A stretch of DNA of 14,653 bases from Alectryocaccomicrobium faecavium (GCA_018713425.1 DVOT01000099.1:1-14653), one strand, 5' to 3'. Counted from the stretch's first letter, positions 1-6,813 are shown. Program-made: numbers and translations. Notes: generated by a model not told the origin, from the letters alone.

Positions 1-219
1 CCCGTCAAACAACGTCTTATCCGCGCCGACCTCGAAGAAGCTCTTGAGCATGCTCATGTTCAGCGTCTTACCGAACCGCCGCGGGCGCGTGAACAGGTTC
101 ACCTTGCCCCAATTGTTCAGCAGGTCGCGGATCAATCCCGTTTTATCAATATAATAAAATCCCTCTCTCCGGATCTCCTCAAAGCTCTCGATGCCCACCG
201 GCAGTTTTAGTCTTTCCAT
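1..219 (-). CDS. AAA-ATPase_like / DUF1703-type protein, N-terminal fragment
   Basis: This is the first 73 codons of a gene whose remainder lies beyond base 1; the frame is open to the window edge. Reading from the ATG at 219, residues 7-27 (LPVGIESFEEIRREGFYYID, then KT) and the Walker-A-like RPRRFGKT at 45-52, followed by LNMSMLKSFFE, match the well-known start of AAA-ATPase_like (PF09820) proteins. These usually run about 500-600 residues and end in a PD-(D/E)XK nuclease-like domain (PF08011), which cannot be seen here. The family occurs as many paralogues in Clostridia and Bacteroidetes and its role is unknown, so none is assigned. The start has only a weak G-rich ribosome binding site, but a plausible promoter lies about 60 bases upstream. 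A decayed recombinase fragment nearby fits a mobile or recombining locus. Confidence 0.85.
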   Translation of the reverse strand, partial: MERLKLPVGIESFEEIRREGFYYIDKTGLIRDLLNNWGKVNLFTRPRRFGKTLNMSMLKSFFEVGADKTLFDG

Positions 220-283
220 CGCGCAACCCCGCTTTCTTCCGGTCGCTACTGCTGTTCATTCCGAGACATAACTCTCTACTTCT

Positions 284-312
284 ATTTTACCTCAAAACCC
301 CCTTTATAGCAA
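284..312 (-). promoter_or_regulatory. Putative sigma-A promoter of the AAA-ATPase_like gene
   Basis: On the minus strand a -35-like TTGCTA (312-307) is followed by exactly 17 bases and a -10-like TAAAAT (289-284). It would start transcription near 277, leaving a leader of roughly 58 bases before the ATG at 219. The -35 matches consensus at 4 of 6 positions and the -10 at 5 of 6. This is inference from motif and spacing only. Confidence 0.45.
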
Positions 313-378
313 GCCGCTGGCCCAAAGATAACGAAAAACCCTTTCCGATATGCCTAAATACCATACCGCAAAGGGCCT

Positions 379-462
379 TCATGTTGCAGGCAAATAAGAA
401 ATCAGCTTCTCCTCTTCATCGGCGCTAACGCAGACATACGCTGCCACCCGCTTCTTTGCGGG
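379..462 (-). pseudogene. Relic of a serine recombinase N-terminus
   Basis: The minus-strand frame ending at the TGA at 381-379 reads PAKKRVAAYVCVSADEEEKL and then ISYLPAT. This closely resembles the opening of Clostridia-type serine recombinases, where a basic stretch leads into a strand of the form VAAYxRVS(T/S)D, then an acidic/Gln stretch and SYE. The nucleophile-position Ser of the xVS motif is present, but the Arg that normally precedes VS is Cys here. The frame stops after about 27 recognisable codons where the real protein would run for hundreds. No start codon with a ribosome site is visible; upstream the frame runs into the 3' end of the GerMN gene. I read it as a dead remnant of an integrated element. 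The match is short and rests on memory of the family. Confidence 0.5.
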
Positions 463-475
463 AAGCGCCAATTTT

Positions 476-1963
476 TTATTCTTCCCGTACCAGACCGGGA
501 TTGCGCAGAAGCACCGTTTTGAGGTAAATGGCATCCACCAGCGTTTCTGCCAGCTTTCCCTCAAAAGAAAACTGCACGCCGCGCACGTTGGTTAGCTCCG
601 TGAGCGTGTTCACAATGGCGTACACCAAATCCCGTTCGGCGGAAAAATCCATACCCTGGCAAAGCCGGTAAAAATTCGCGCTCAAGTTCACATGCGCCAC
701 ACCGTCGGCGATGCGCACGCCCAAAATATCGTCGCCACTGCACCCATCCGGGAAAGCGCTGATCCATCCATTTTGATCCTGCATCAGTTGGATCAGCAAA
801 AGCCGGGGCGACCGCGCGACGATCGGCGATACCACGCGCTCCACAGCACGCAGGCCTCCCTCTTCCGCCCGAAAATACAGCCGGACGACGTCGCCAATTT
901 CATCGGCGAAATCGCTGCGCAAAATCACGCCCTCCTCAAAGGAATGCACGGCGCCACCAGCGGAAATTTCGCGGAACAAGCTGCCTTCCACGGAAATCTG
1001 CACGCCGTCGATTTCCGGAATAAAGCTCGTCATCGTGAGGGCAAGCATGCCCACAAATTCATACGCCGACACGCCCGCCTCTTCCATCAGCGAACGAATC
1101 TCCTCGGTGAAATCCAGCCGCAAAAAACGAAATCCTTCTTCCGTAACCAGCACCGAAGGCGTAGAAGCGAGCGCGTTCACCGCATTGAGAACCGGCTGCG
1201 CGTTCACTTCTTGCGCGGGCTGCGAAAGCGCGGCTAGCAGCGTAGTGGCATAATTGCCATCCACAAAGGTCAGTTCCCGGGCTTCCGCCACAAACCATTC
1301 CCCTTCGCTGGCAGGGAAATACAACAGCGCCACGCGATCCATGCTGGAAACTTCGCTCACCTGAGCGCGCTGCGCATCCGCCTGTTGCTGCGCCCATAGG
1401 GCGGCAAGATCGCCATCCGATTGCGTCATTACCCCCATTGGCAAGGAAAGAATCGCTTCCTGGCGGCCATTGATCAAAATGTTCACGCCATCGACATCGT
1501 CCAACTCTGTGAGCGTGTTGGCAATCGCCGCGTAGAGCCACAAAAGTTGCTGGTCGCTCTGCGCGCCGCGCGCCTCCAGCGAAAGGTTCACTGTAGCAAT
1601 GTTTCCCGTCACCTCAACGCCCAGCAGCCGCGTGCCTTCCGGCGCAACCGCCGTCATATCATCCGGCGTTTCGCCCAAAAGCCGGTTGAGGATGGTGACC
1701 GCCTGGTCTTCCGCTGGCGTTAGAAGATAAGAAATTTCGCTGCGCGTGAGCTGCTGCGCGTCTTCATTCACATAATATAGGCCCGTCCGCTCCAGATAAT
1801 CCGCCTGGCTATCGCCCCAAGGCGCGACATACTCTTCCCCAGACACATCCGGCAATTCCACATTCCGCACGCTTTGCGCCTCGAACAGCATCAAATTGGA
1901 ACAGCCGCTAAGCAGCACCGCCGCGGCCAACATCAGGCACAGGATTCCCCGCTTTCCCCGCAT
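476..1963 (-). CDS. Lipoprotein with three GerMN-like repeats
   Basis: The protein (495 residues from the chosen start) opens with a basic n-region, a hydrophobic helix and a lipobox ending LLSGC, giving lipidated Cys21; it should sit on the outer face of the membrane. Three tandem units follow at about residues 60-178, 209-333 and 358-476. Each begins with an LYY/LYF strand, and each ends with the GerMN-type pattern of a long helix, then a D/N-V-x-G-V strand and an N/E-G turn. Bacillus GerM has two GerMN domains and acts in sporulation/germination; actinobacterial LpqB has one and sits behind the MtrAB kinase pair. This gene is the last of the regulator-kinase operon, with its ribosome site overlapping the kinase stop codon. 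ATG 1969 lies only 1 base from the AGGAGG; ATG 1963 is 7 bases away and is preferred. A role in sensing or modulating the kinase or wall is inference. Confidence 0.85.
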   Translation of the reverse strand: MRGKRGILCLMLAAAVLLSGCSNLMLFEAQSVRNVELPDVSGEEYVAPWGDSQADYLERTGLYYVNEDAQQLTRSEISYLLTPAEDQAVTILNRLLGETPDDMTAVAPEGTRLLGVEVTGNIATVNLSLEARGAQSDQQLLWLYAAIANTLTELDDVDGVNILINGRQEAILSLPMGVMTQSDGDLAALWAQQQADAQRAQVSEVSSMDRVALLYFPASEGEWFVAEARELTFVDGNYATTLLAALSQPAQEVNAQPVLNAVNALASTPSVLVTEEGFRFLRLDFTEEIRSLMEEAGVSAYEFVGMLALTMTSFIPEIDGVQISVEGSLFREISAGGAVHSFEEGVILRSDFADEIGDVVRLYFRAEEGGLRAVERVVSPIVARSPRLLLIQLMQDQNGWISAFPDGCSGDDILGVRIADGVAHVNLSANFYRLCQGMDFSAERDLVYAIVNTLTELTNVRGVQFSFEGKLAETLVDAIYLKTVLLRNPGLVREE

Positions 1964-1970
1964 GTGCATC

Positions 1971-1976
1971 CCTCCT
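1971..1976 (-). promoter_or_regulatory. Ribosome binding site deciding the GerMN lipoprotein start
   Basis: The minus-strand hexamer AGGAGG covers part of the kinase stop codon (1977-1975). Its distance to ATG 1969 is 1 base and to ATG 1963 is 7 bases, so the second ATG is the usable one. The overlap with the stop codon implies translational coupling to the kinase gene. Confidence 0.75.
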
Positions 1977-3363
1977 ACAGCGGCAGTTCGATTGTGAACG
2001 TGCTGCCCTTGCCCACTTCGCTGTTGACCGAAATGGTGCCATTGTGCAACATCACAATTTGCTTCACGATGGAAAGGCCCAGGCCGGTGCCGCCCGTTTC
2101 GCGCGAGCGCGCCTTATCCACGCGGTAGAAGCGATCGAAAATGTGCTTTTGATCCTCTTCGGGAATGCCAATGCCCGTGTCCGATATGCGGATGACCGCC
2201 CGTTTGCCCGCGCGCGCCATATCCACATGCACGCTGCCCGCGCGCGGCGTATATTTGATGGCGTTATCGATCACATTGTATACCACCTGCATGAGCTTGC
2301 TCTTATCCGCCGTGATCTCCACTGCGTCGCGCACGGTTTCTTCCAGTTCAATGCCCCGTTCGCGCGCCAGCGGTGCCAGCTTGCGCGCACAATCGCGCAC
2401 CATGTCGTCCAGGCGGAATTTCTCGCGCTTTAAGCGCATTTCGCCGCTATCGATGCTCACCAGCGAAAGCAGGTCGGAAATGATGCCATTGAGCCGGTCG
2501 ATCTCGCTGTTGATGTTGCCCAAAAATTCCTTGGTCATCCCCGGATCCATTGGATCCTGATAAATCAGCGTTTCGATCAAGATCTTGATCGTGCTCAACG
2601 GCGTTTTCAATTCGTGCGAAGCGTTGGAAACAAACTGGTTGCGCGAGCGATCCAAGCTTTCCAGCCGCTCGCTCATCATGTTGAACGCGCGGCCCACCTG
2701 TGCGAACTCGTTGTTGCCGCGGATGTTCACGCGGCTGGAAAAATCGCCCTTGGTCATGCGCAAAATGCCCTGGTTGAGCGCCTCGATGGGCTTGGTGAAA
2801 AAGCGGGAAATGAACAGGCTCATCACCACCACGCACAGCGCGACCACCACCAGCCAGATCACAATGCGGTTTTGAATTTCGCGCATGGAAGTGTAAACCT
2901 CCTGCGCGTCAGAAACGTAGGCGAGCATGCCAATAGGACCCGCGGAAGAATAAATCGCGGCCGTATACAGGCCCGTGGTGCCATCGCCGCCAAAGAGCGA
3001 ATTGCCCGCCTGCGAATCCACATAAAAGCCATATGCGCTTTCAGCGCCGTCGATGATCTCCGCCACCTCGCGCCGCTCAAGCCGCTGCCCATTGAGTTGG
3101 GATTGCGAATCCACCTGCACCACGCCGTGCATATCCAAAACCAAAATCCGGCTCTCATACCCTTCCGAAAGGCTCACCGCGTCCGCATACATCGCCTCCG
3201 CATCCGACAAAAGCAGGCTTTCCGCCATGTGCTGCGAAAGCTCCAGCGTGATGCGCTGCTCATCGCGCACGCGCTGCGTAAACAGATATTCGCCTACCAA
3301 CTGCACCAGCATCACCGCAACCACAAAGAAGGCAACGCAAATGATCAGCAGGTAGGCGAGCAC
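1975..3363 (-). CDS. Membrane sensor histidine kinase, WalK/PhoR-like
   Basis: Numbering is from the GTG at 3363 (462 residues). The order is: transmembrane helix at about 3-23, an extracytoplasmic sensor region at about 25-165, a second helix at about 167-187, HAMP at about 188-242, the HisKA domain with phospho-acceptor His250 in SNASHELKTPL, then the ATPase domain. The latter has its N-box near residues 359-370 (Asn363, Asn367), DTGIGIP at 395-401 and GGTGLGL at 424-430. All catalytic motifs are intact. It should phosphorylate the regulator encoded immediately upstream. The GTG is a minimal start: the frame stays open upstream, and the residues just before it (LYSIRWKIV) look like the normal pre-helix segment of WalK proteins. 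The true start may therefore be a CTG at 3387, 5 bases after TAGGG. Signal and targets are not visible; envelope stress is a guess from the neighbours. Confidence 0.93.
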   Translation of the reverse strand: MLAYLLIICVAFFVVAVMLVQLVGEYLFTQRVRDEQRITLELSQHMAESLLLSDAEAMYADAVSLSEGYESRILVLDMHGVVQVDSQSQLNGQRLERREVAEIIDGAESAYGFYVDSQAGNSLFGGDGTTGLYTAAIYSSAGPIGMLAYVSDAQEVYTSMREIQNRIVIWLVVVALCVVVMSLFISRFFTKPIEALNQGILRMTKGDFSSRVNIRGNNEFAQVGRAFNMMSERLESLDRSRNQFVSNASHELKTPLSTIKILIETLIYQDPMDPGMTKEFLGNINSEIDRLNGIISDLLSLVSIDSGEMRLKREKFRLDDMVRDCARKLAPLARERGIELEETVRDAVEITADKSKLMQVVYNVIDNAIKYTPRAGSVHVDMARAGKRAVIRISDTGIGIPEEDQKHIFDRFYRVDKARSRETGGTGLGLSIVKQIVMLHNGTISVNSEVGKGSTFTIELPL

Positions 3364-3394
3364 GATCTTCCAACGGATAGAGTACAGTACGGCC

Positions 3395-4087
3395 CTAATC
3401 CTTGTCTGTGAAATAGTAGCCCACTCCCCATTTGGTGTAGATGAATTCCGGCTGCGCGGGATTCTTCTCTATTTTTTCCCGCAGGCGGCGAATATGCACG
3501 TCCACCGTGCGCAAATCGCCCAGATAATCGTATTTCCAAATGGCTTCCAACAGGTTTTCACGGCTGAAGACCTTGCCCCGGTTGGAAACGAACAGTTGCA
3601 AAAGATCGAATTCCTTGGCCGTAAGGTTCACTTCCTTGCCGCCGATTTTCACAGAGCGGTTGTTCAGGTTGATCTGCATATCGCGCACCGTGAGAATCCG
3701 CTGGGAATTTTCCTTTTGCGCCATGGTGGTGCGGCGCAGGATGGTTTTCACCCTGGCCTTTACTTCCAGGATGTTGAAGGGCTTGGTCATGTAATCGTCC
3801 GCCCCGTATTCCAGGCCGAGGATCTTGTCCATATCCTCGCCCTTGGCCGTGAGCATGATGATGGGCACGTTGCTCTTTTCGCGGATGCGCTGGCAAACCT
3901 CAATCCCATCGACTTTGGGCAGCATCACGTCCAGCAGGATCAAGTCGAACGGCTCGGCCGCAAACTTGGCAAGCGCCTCTTCGCCATCCTGCGCGGAATC
4001 CGTTTCGTACCCATCCTGCTCGAGGCTGTATTTTAATCCCTTAATGATCAACGGTTCATCGTCTACAATCAAAATTTTTCTAGGCAT
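3395..4087 (-). CDS. OmpR/PhoB-family response regulator, WalR-like
   Basis: This is a 230-residue, full-length regulator. The receiver domain at about 3-120 has the acidic pair Asp9-Asp10, phospho-acceptor Asp53 in LLDVMLP, Thr80 and Lys102 (TKPF). A winged-helix DNA-binding domain follows at about 130-228; its recognition region contains LRTVDVHIRRLREKIEKNP and its wing contains WGVGYYF. The GDLRTVDV..RRLREKIE..P pattern is very close to WalR (YycF), but the usual walRK neighbours yycH, yycI and walJ are absent, so no symbol is given. Start ATG 4087 has AGGAG 8 bases upstream. It leads a three-gene operon with its kinase and the GerMN lipoprotein, from a promoter at 4135-4163, and is divergent from a PBP5-type gene that would be a natural target. 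Confidence 0.95.
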   Translation of the reverse strand: MPRKILIVDDEPLIIKGLKYSLEQDGYETDSAQDGEEALAKFAAEPFDLILLDVMLPKVDGIEVCQRIREKSNVPIIMLTAKGEDMDKILGLEYGADDYMTKPFNILEVKARVKTILRRTTMAQKENSQRILTVRDMQINLNNRSVKIGGKEVNLTAKEFDLLQLFVSNRGKVFSRENLLEAIWKYDYLGDLRTVDVHIRRLREKIEKNPAQPEFIYTKWGVGYYFTDKD

Positions 4088-4134
4088 TCTTCCTTCTCCT
4101 TATTCGCCGCGTGGCCGTCCTCATATACCTCTTT

Positions 4135-4163
4135 ATTATATACCAAAATCCCCCGCTTTGCAA
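4135..4163 (-). promoter_or_regulatory. Promoter of the regulator-kinase-lipoprotein operon
   Basis: On the minus strand TTGCAA (4163-4158), a 17-base spacer and a perfect TATAAT (4140-4135) form a good sigma-A promoter. A TG lies a few bases before the -10 (TGGTATATAAT). Transcription would begin near 4128, about 40 bases before the regulator ATG. The -35 lies in the centre of the inverted repeat at 4145-4175. Confidence 0.75.
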
Positions 4164-4175
4164 GCGTGGGATTTT
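4145..4175. repeat. Operator-like inverted repeat in the divergent promoter region
   Basis: Two 14-base arms (4145-4158 AAAATCCCCCGCTT and 4162-4175 AAGCGTGGGATTTT) pair with one mismatch around a 3-base centre. It looks like an intrinsic terminator with a T run, but it lies upstream of both divergent transcription starts (about 4128 minus, about 4235 plus), so it cannot end either transcript. Its centre is the -35 of the regulator operon, which favours a DNA-level operator or a cruciform-type element. This is inference. Confidence 0.6.
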
Positions 4176-4187
4176 TATTGTTAGGAT

Positions 4188-4205
4188 TTTACAAATGACT
4201 GTACA
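4188..4205 (-). promoter_or_regulatory. Possible WalR-like binding site, two TGTAnA half-sites
   Basis: On the minus strand TGTACA (4205-4200) and TGTAAA (4193-4188) form direct half-sites with a 12-base period. The Bacillus WalR box is two TGTWAH hexamers separated by 5 bases (11-base period), so the match is imperfect in spacing and in one base. It overlaps the -35 of the carboxypeptidase promoter, where a WalR-like protein would act. Low confidence. Confidence 0.25.
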
Positions 4206-4228
4206 AGCGCGCAGAATTGCGCTATAAT
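4200..4228 (+). promoter_or_regulatory. Promoter of the D,D-carboxypeptidase gene
   Basis: A perfect -10 TATAAT (4223-4228) sits 17 bases after a weak -35 TGTACA (4200-4205, 4 of 6 matches). Transcription would start near 4235, giving a short leader of about 25 bases. The weak -35 overlapping candidate half-sites suggests activation by a regulator. Confidence 0.6.
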
Positions 4229-4259
4229 AAAGGCATTATCAAAATGGACGGTGCACAGA

Positions 4260-5678
4260 ATGAAATTCCGGATGCTCACTCTCATCGCAATGGCTTTGCT
4301 CCTGGCGCTTCTGCCCGTGGGCAATGCATTTGCGGATCCTTACGATCCCAACGCGCCTTTTGCTTTAATGCCCGAAGACCTGTATGCCCAGGCCGCCGTG
4401 GTGATGGACGCGAATAGCGGGCGGGTTCTCTTCGATAAGAACGCTACCGAACAAGTGTATCCCGCGAGCACGACCAAAATTATGACCTTGCTGCTGGCCT
4501 GCGAATACGGCCACTTGGACGAAACGATCACCATCCCCGAAGAAGCCGCCGATATTTCGAGCGATTCTTCCGTCGTGCCGGTCACGCCCGGGGAAACCAT
4601 GCGCTTTATCGACCTGCTCTATGGGCTAGAAATGCACTCGGGCAACGACGCGGCGAACGCCGTGGCCGTGATCGTGGCTGGTTCCATCCCCAATTTTGTG
4701 GCCATGATGAACCAGCGCGCCCAGAGCCTGGGCATGGAAGGCACGCACTACGCCAACGCCCATGGCCTGCACGACGCCATGCATTACACCACGGCCCAGG
4801 ATCTCGCCACACTCACCGCCGAAGCCCTGAAGAACGATACGTTCCGGCAGATCGTTTCCACGCTTTCCTACGAAATGCCTGCCACGGAAGAGCGCGGCCC
4901 GCTGTGGCTCTCCTGCTCTTACGACGTGATGAACCCGGACAACGAATTGTACTACGAAGGCTGCATCGGCGTGAAATCGGGCTTCACTTCCAACGCGGGC
5001 CAGAGCTTCGTGGGCGCGGCGGAGCGCGATGGTCTTACGCTGATCTCCGTGGCCATGAATTGCGCTTCCACCAATGACGACGAGGCCAAACGCACCAAAT
5101 TTGTGGACACCGTGCGCCTATTGGATTTTGGCTTTAGCCAATACGACGCCTACGATTTCACCACGCTCTTCGATTTGGCGACCGAAGGCACACTGGTGAC
5201 AATGGTGCAAGAAGCCCACCAGGACGATCCCTATGCCGGCCAACTGACGCTTAACGCTTCGCAGATCAGCGGCAATTGGCAGAACAAAATGGTGTATGGC
5301 GACGAGGCGGCCCGCACCCAGGCGGTGCAGGAGTTCCGTCAGTACCTCACCGTGACCATTCAGCCGGAGGTTATGGCGCCCGTCATTGGCGGTCAAACGC
5401 TGGGTTCCATCTCGTATAGCGATCCCGAGGGCAACACCATGTCCGGCGTGCTCGTGGCTTCGCGCGGCGTGGAAGCCATGACCTTCTGGTACAAGCTTTC
5501 GCACAACACAATCTTCCGCGTGTGCGTGGCGGTGCTCGCAGTGATCCTGGTGCTCTTCATCCTGCTGCGCATCCGTATCACCATCGTGCGCAACCGCCGG
5601 CGCAAGCAGATGATGGCGCGCAAGCGGCGCGAACTGGAGCGCTACCAGCGCGAACAGCGCATGCGCGGCAAGTGGTAA
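4260..5678 (+). CDS. D-alanyl-D-alanine carboxypeptidase, PBP5/DacF family
   Basis: The protein (472 residues from ATG 4260) trims the terminal D-Ala from peptidoglycan stem peptides outside the cell. It has a Sec signal peptide (residues 1-25, ending NAFA before DPYD). All three penicillin-binding motifs are present: STTK with catalytic Ser70 and Lys73, SGN at 127-129 and KSG at 239-241. A beta-rich PBP5_C-like domain follows at about 290-410. The C-terminus is a real transmembrane helix (about 418-436) and a strongly basic cytoplasmic tail of 36 residues rich in Arg/Lys/Gln, rather than the short amphipathic helix of E. coli PBP5. GTG 4251 is in frame, but ATG 4260 has the better-placed GGTG ribosome contact. 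It diverges from a WalRK-like operon and is followed by a terminator, so it is probably monocistronic. Confidence 0.93.
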   Translation: MKFRMLTLIAMALLLALLPVGNAFADPYDPNAPFALMPEDLYAQAAVVMDANSGRVLFDKNATEQVYPASTTKIMTLLLACEYGHLDETITIPEEAADISSDSSVVPVTPGETMRFIDLLYGLEMHSGNDAANAVAVIVAGSIPNFVAMMNQRAQSLGMEGTHYANAHGLHDAMHYTTAQDLATLTAEALKNDTFRQIVSTLSYEMPATEERGPLWLSCSYDVMNPDNELYYEGCIGVKSGFTSNAGQSFVGAAERDGLTLISVAMNCASTNDDEAKRTKFVDTVRLLDFGFSQYDAYDFTTLFDLATEGTLVTMVQEAHQDDPYAGQLTLNASQISGNWQNKMVYGDEAARTQAVQEFRQYLTVTIQPEVMAPVIGGQTLGSISYSDPEGNTMSGVLVASRGVEAMTFWYKLSHNTIFRVCVAVLAVILVLFILLRIRITIVRNRRRKQMMARKRRELERYQREQRMRGKW

Positions 5679-5690
5679 TTTCCGCCATTG

Positions 5691-5725
5691 GCGCGGCTGT
5701 AGTTTTGTCTATAGCCGCGCTTTTT
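5691..5725 (+). terminator. Intrinsic terminator after the D,D-carboxypeptidase gene
   Basis: Arms GCGCGGCTGTAG (5691-5702) and CTATAGCCGCGC (5709-5720) form a 12-bp stem with one G-U pair and a 6-base loop, followed by five Ts. It begins 13 bases after the stop codon and precedes the kinase gene by only 32 bases. Confidence 0.88.
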
Positions 5726-5757
5726 CCTGCCGAAAATTTTGAAAAGGAGGGTTCCGG

Positions 5758-6777
5758 ATGGAAGAGCGCTTCCCCATCCCAGCCGGACTAAGCGACTGCC
5801 TGCAAGCCGAATATGGCTTTACCCTGCGCGATATTGCGCCCACGGAGCGGGGCTTTTACGGCGAAACATGGAAAATCCGCACCCATGCCGGAGCGTATTT
5901 CGCAAAGCTCGACCGCTGGCCTTGCCACAAAGAAAGCTACCGCGCCAGCCTGCCCATCGTGCAATACATAGCGGATGGCGGCATTGCCTTTGTGCCAAGG
6001 GTCATCGCTACCCGGCGCGGGCAGTTGTGCTGCGCGTTCCAGGGCGGTATACTTGCCGTCTTCGCCTTTGCGCCGGGCGCGCTGCTGGAAGAATATGCCG
6101 TGGAAGAGTTGTATGGCTGCCTTTCGCAAGTTTACGCGCTGCGAACGGACGGCCTCGCGCTGGAAGCCGAAGATTTCGGCTGCGCAATCCCGCAAACTTG
6201 CGCGCGCCTGGCGCAAGCGCCCGAATTGCCCGATGCCGCGCGAGCGGCGCTGGAGAAACGCCAAAGCGCCATTGCGCGCTACGCCAACCGCTTGGCGCGC
6301 TTCTCCGCCATTTGCCAAAAAGACCGCTCGGATTTTCACATCACTCACGGCGACGCGGGCGGAAACTTCCTGTCCGATGGCAAACAATTTTTCCTCGTGG
6401 ATTGGGATTCGGTGAAATTGGCGCCCATTGAGCGGGACGCCTGGGTCTTTATGAGCAATCCGGCGCAGCTTTGCGCCATCCAGCGCACCATAAACCAAAA
6501 TGGTATCGCCTATTCCCTGCGCTGGGAGCGCCTGTGCTATTATAGCTACTTTTACTTTTTTTCTTACCTGGAAGGATACCTATCGTCAATTCTCAGCGCG
6601 GCGCAGGAAAGGCGCGGCGCACAAATCGCCGCAGACATGGCCGCATACCTCGCCGATAGTTGGATTTATGCACGGCTAGACGCCGCGGACGCAAGCGTGA
6701 CAGAAAATTCGCTTGCAGCTTCTTTCGCCCAAGCCGAAAAAACGCCTTGCAAATCGGCAGGTTCTACGCTACAATGA
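5758..6777 (+). CDS. APH-fold phosphotransferase (aminoglycoside/choline kinase-like)
   Basis: This 339-residue protein has the kinase-like fold of the aminoglycoside phosphotransferase family (PF01636). A Gly-rich region at about 30-36 and Lys50 (AYFAKLD) would hold ATP. The catalytic loop is ITHGDAGGNF with His197, Asp199 and Asn203, and the metal-binding DWD lies at 215-217, followed by ERD at 225-227. It should phosphorylate a small hydroxylated substrate, but the family covers antibiotics, choline, sugars and spore-coat proteins (CotS), and nothing fixes the substrate. The loop has Gly-Gly where the usual sequence is HGDLHxxN. The ribosome site AAGGAGGG is strong, 6-7 bases from ATG. The gene stands directly behind a terminator with no clear promoter of its own, and its last codons contain the promoter of the next gene. 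Confidence 0.82.
   Translation: MEERFPIPAGLSDCLQAEYGFTLRDIAPTERGFYGETWKIRTHAGAYFAKLDRWPCHKESYRASLPIVQYIADGGIAFVPRVIATRRGQLCCAFQGGILAVFAFAPGALLEEYAVEELYGCLSQVYALRTDGLALEAEDFGCAIPQTCARLAQAPELPDAARAALEKRQSAIARYANRLARFSAICQKDRSDFHITHGDAGGNFLSDGKQFFLVDWDSVKLAPIERDAWVFMSNPAQLCAIQRTINQNGIAYSLRWERLCYYSYFYFFSYLEGYLSSILSAAQERRGAQIAADMAAYLADSWIYARLDAADASVTENSLAASFAQAEKTPCKSAGSTLQ
6747..6775 (+). promoter_or_regulatory. Promoter inside the 3' end of the kinase gene
   Basis: TTGCAA (6747-6752), a 17-base spacer and TACAAT (6770-6775, 5 of 6 matches to the -10) predict a start near 6782. That is 3' of the kinase stop codon and about 45 bases before the next gene's ATG. It lets the ADP-ribosylglycohydrolase-fold gene be expressed independently. 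Confidence 0.6.
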
Positions 6778-6813
6778 AAGCGATATACCGTTGAACACCG
6801 CACAGCAAACGGG

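Noticed and set aside
421..477. Three-stem (cloverleaf-like) structure: GGCGCT/AGCGCC closing GCAG/CTGC and CCCGC/GCGGG, followed by six Ts on the plus strand
   Set aside because: Stems are short, it lacks tRNA features, the T run is on the strand with no upstream gene, and on the minus strand there is no U tract after the stem. The same bases are explained by the recombinase relic.
2614..3411. 265-codon plus-strand frame opposite the kinase
   Set aside because: His/Arg/Ala-rich composition with no motif; it is antisense to a well-supported histidine kinase.
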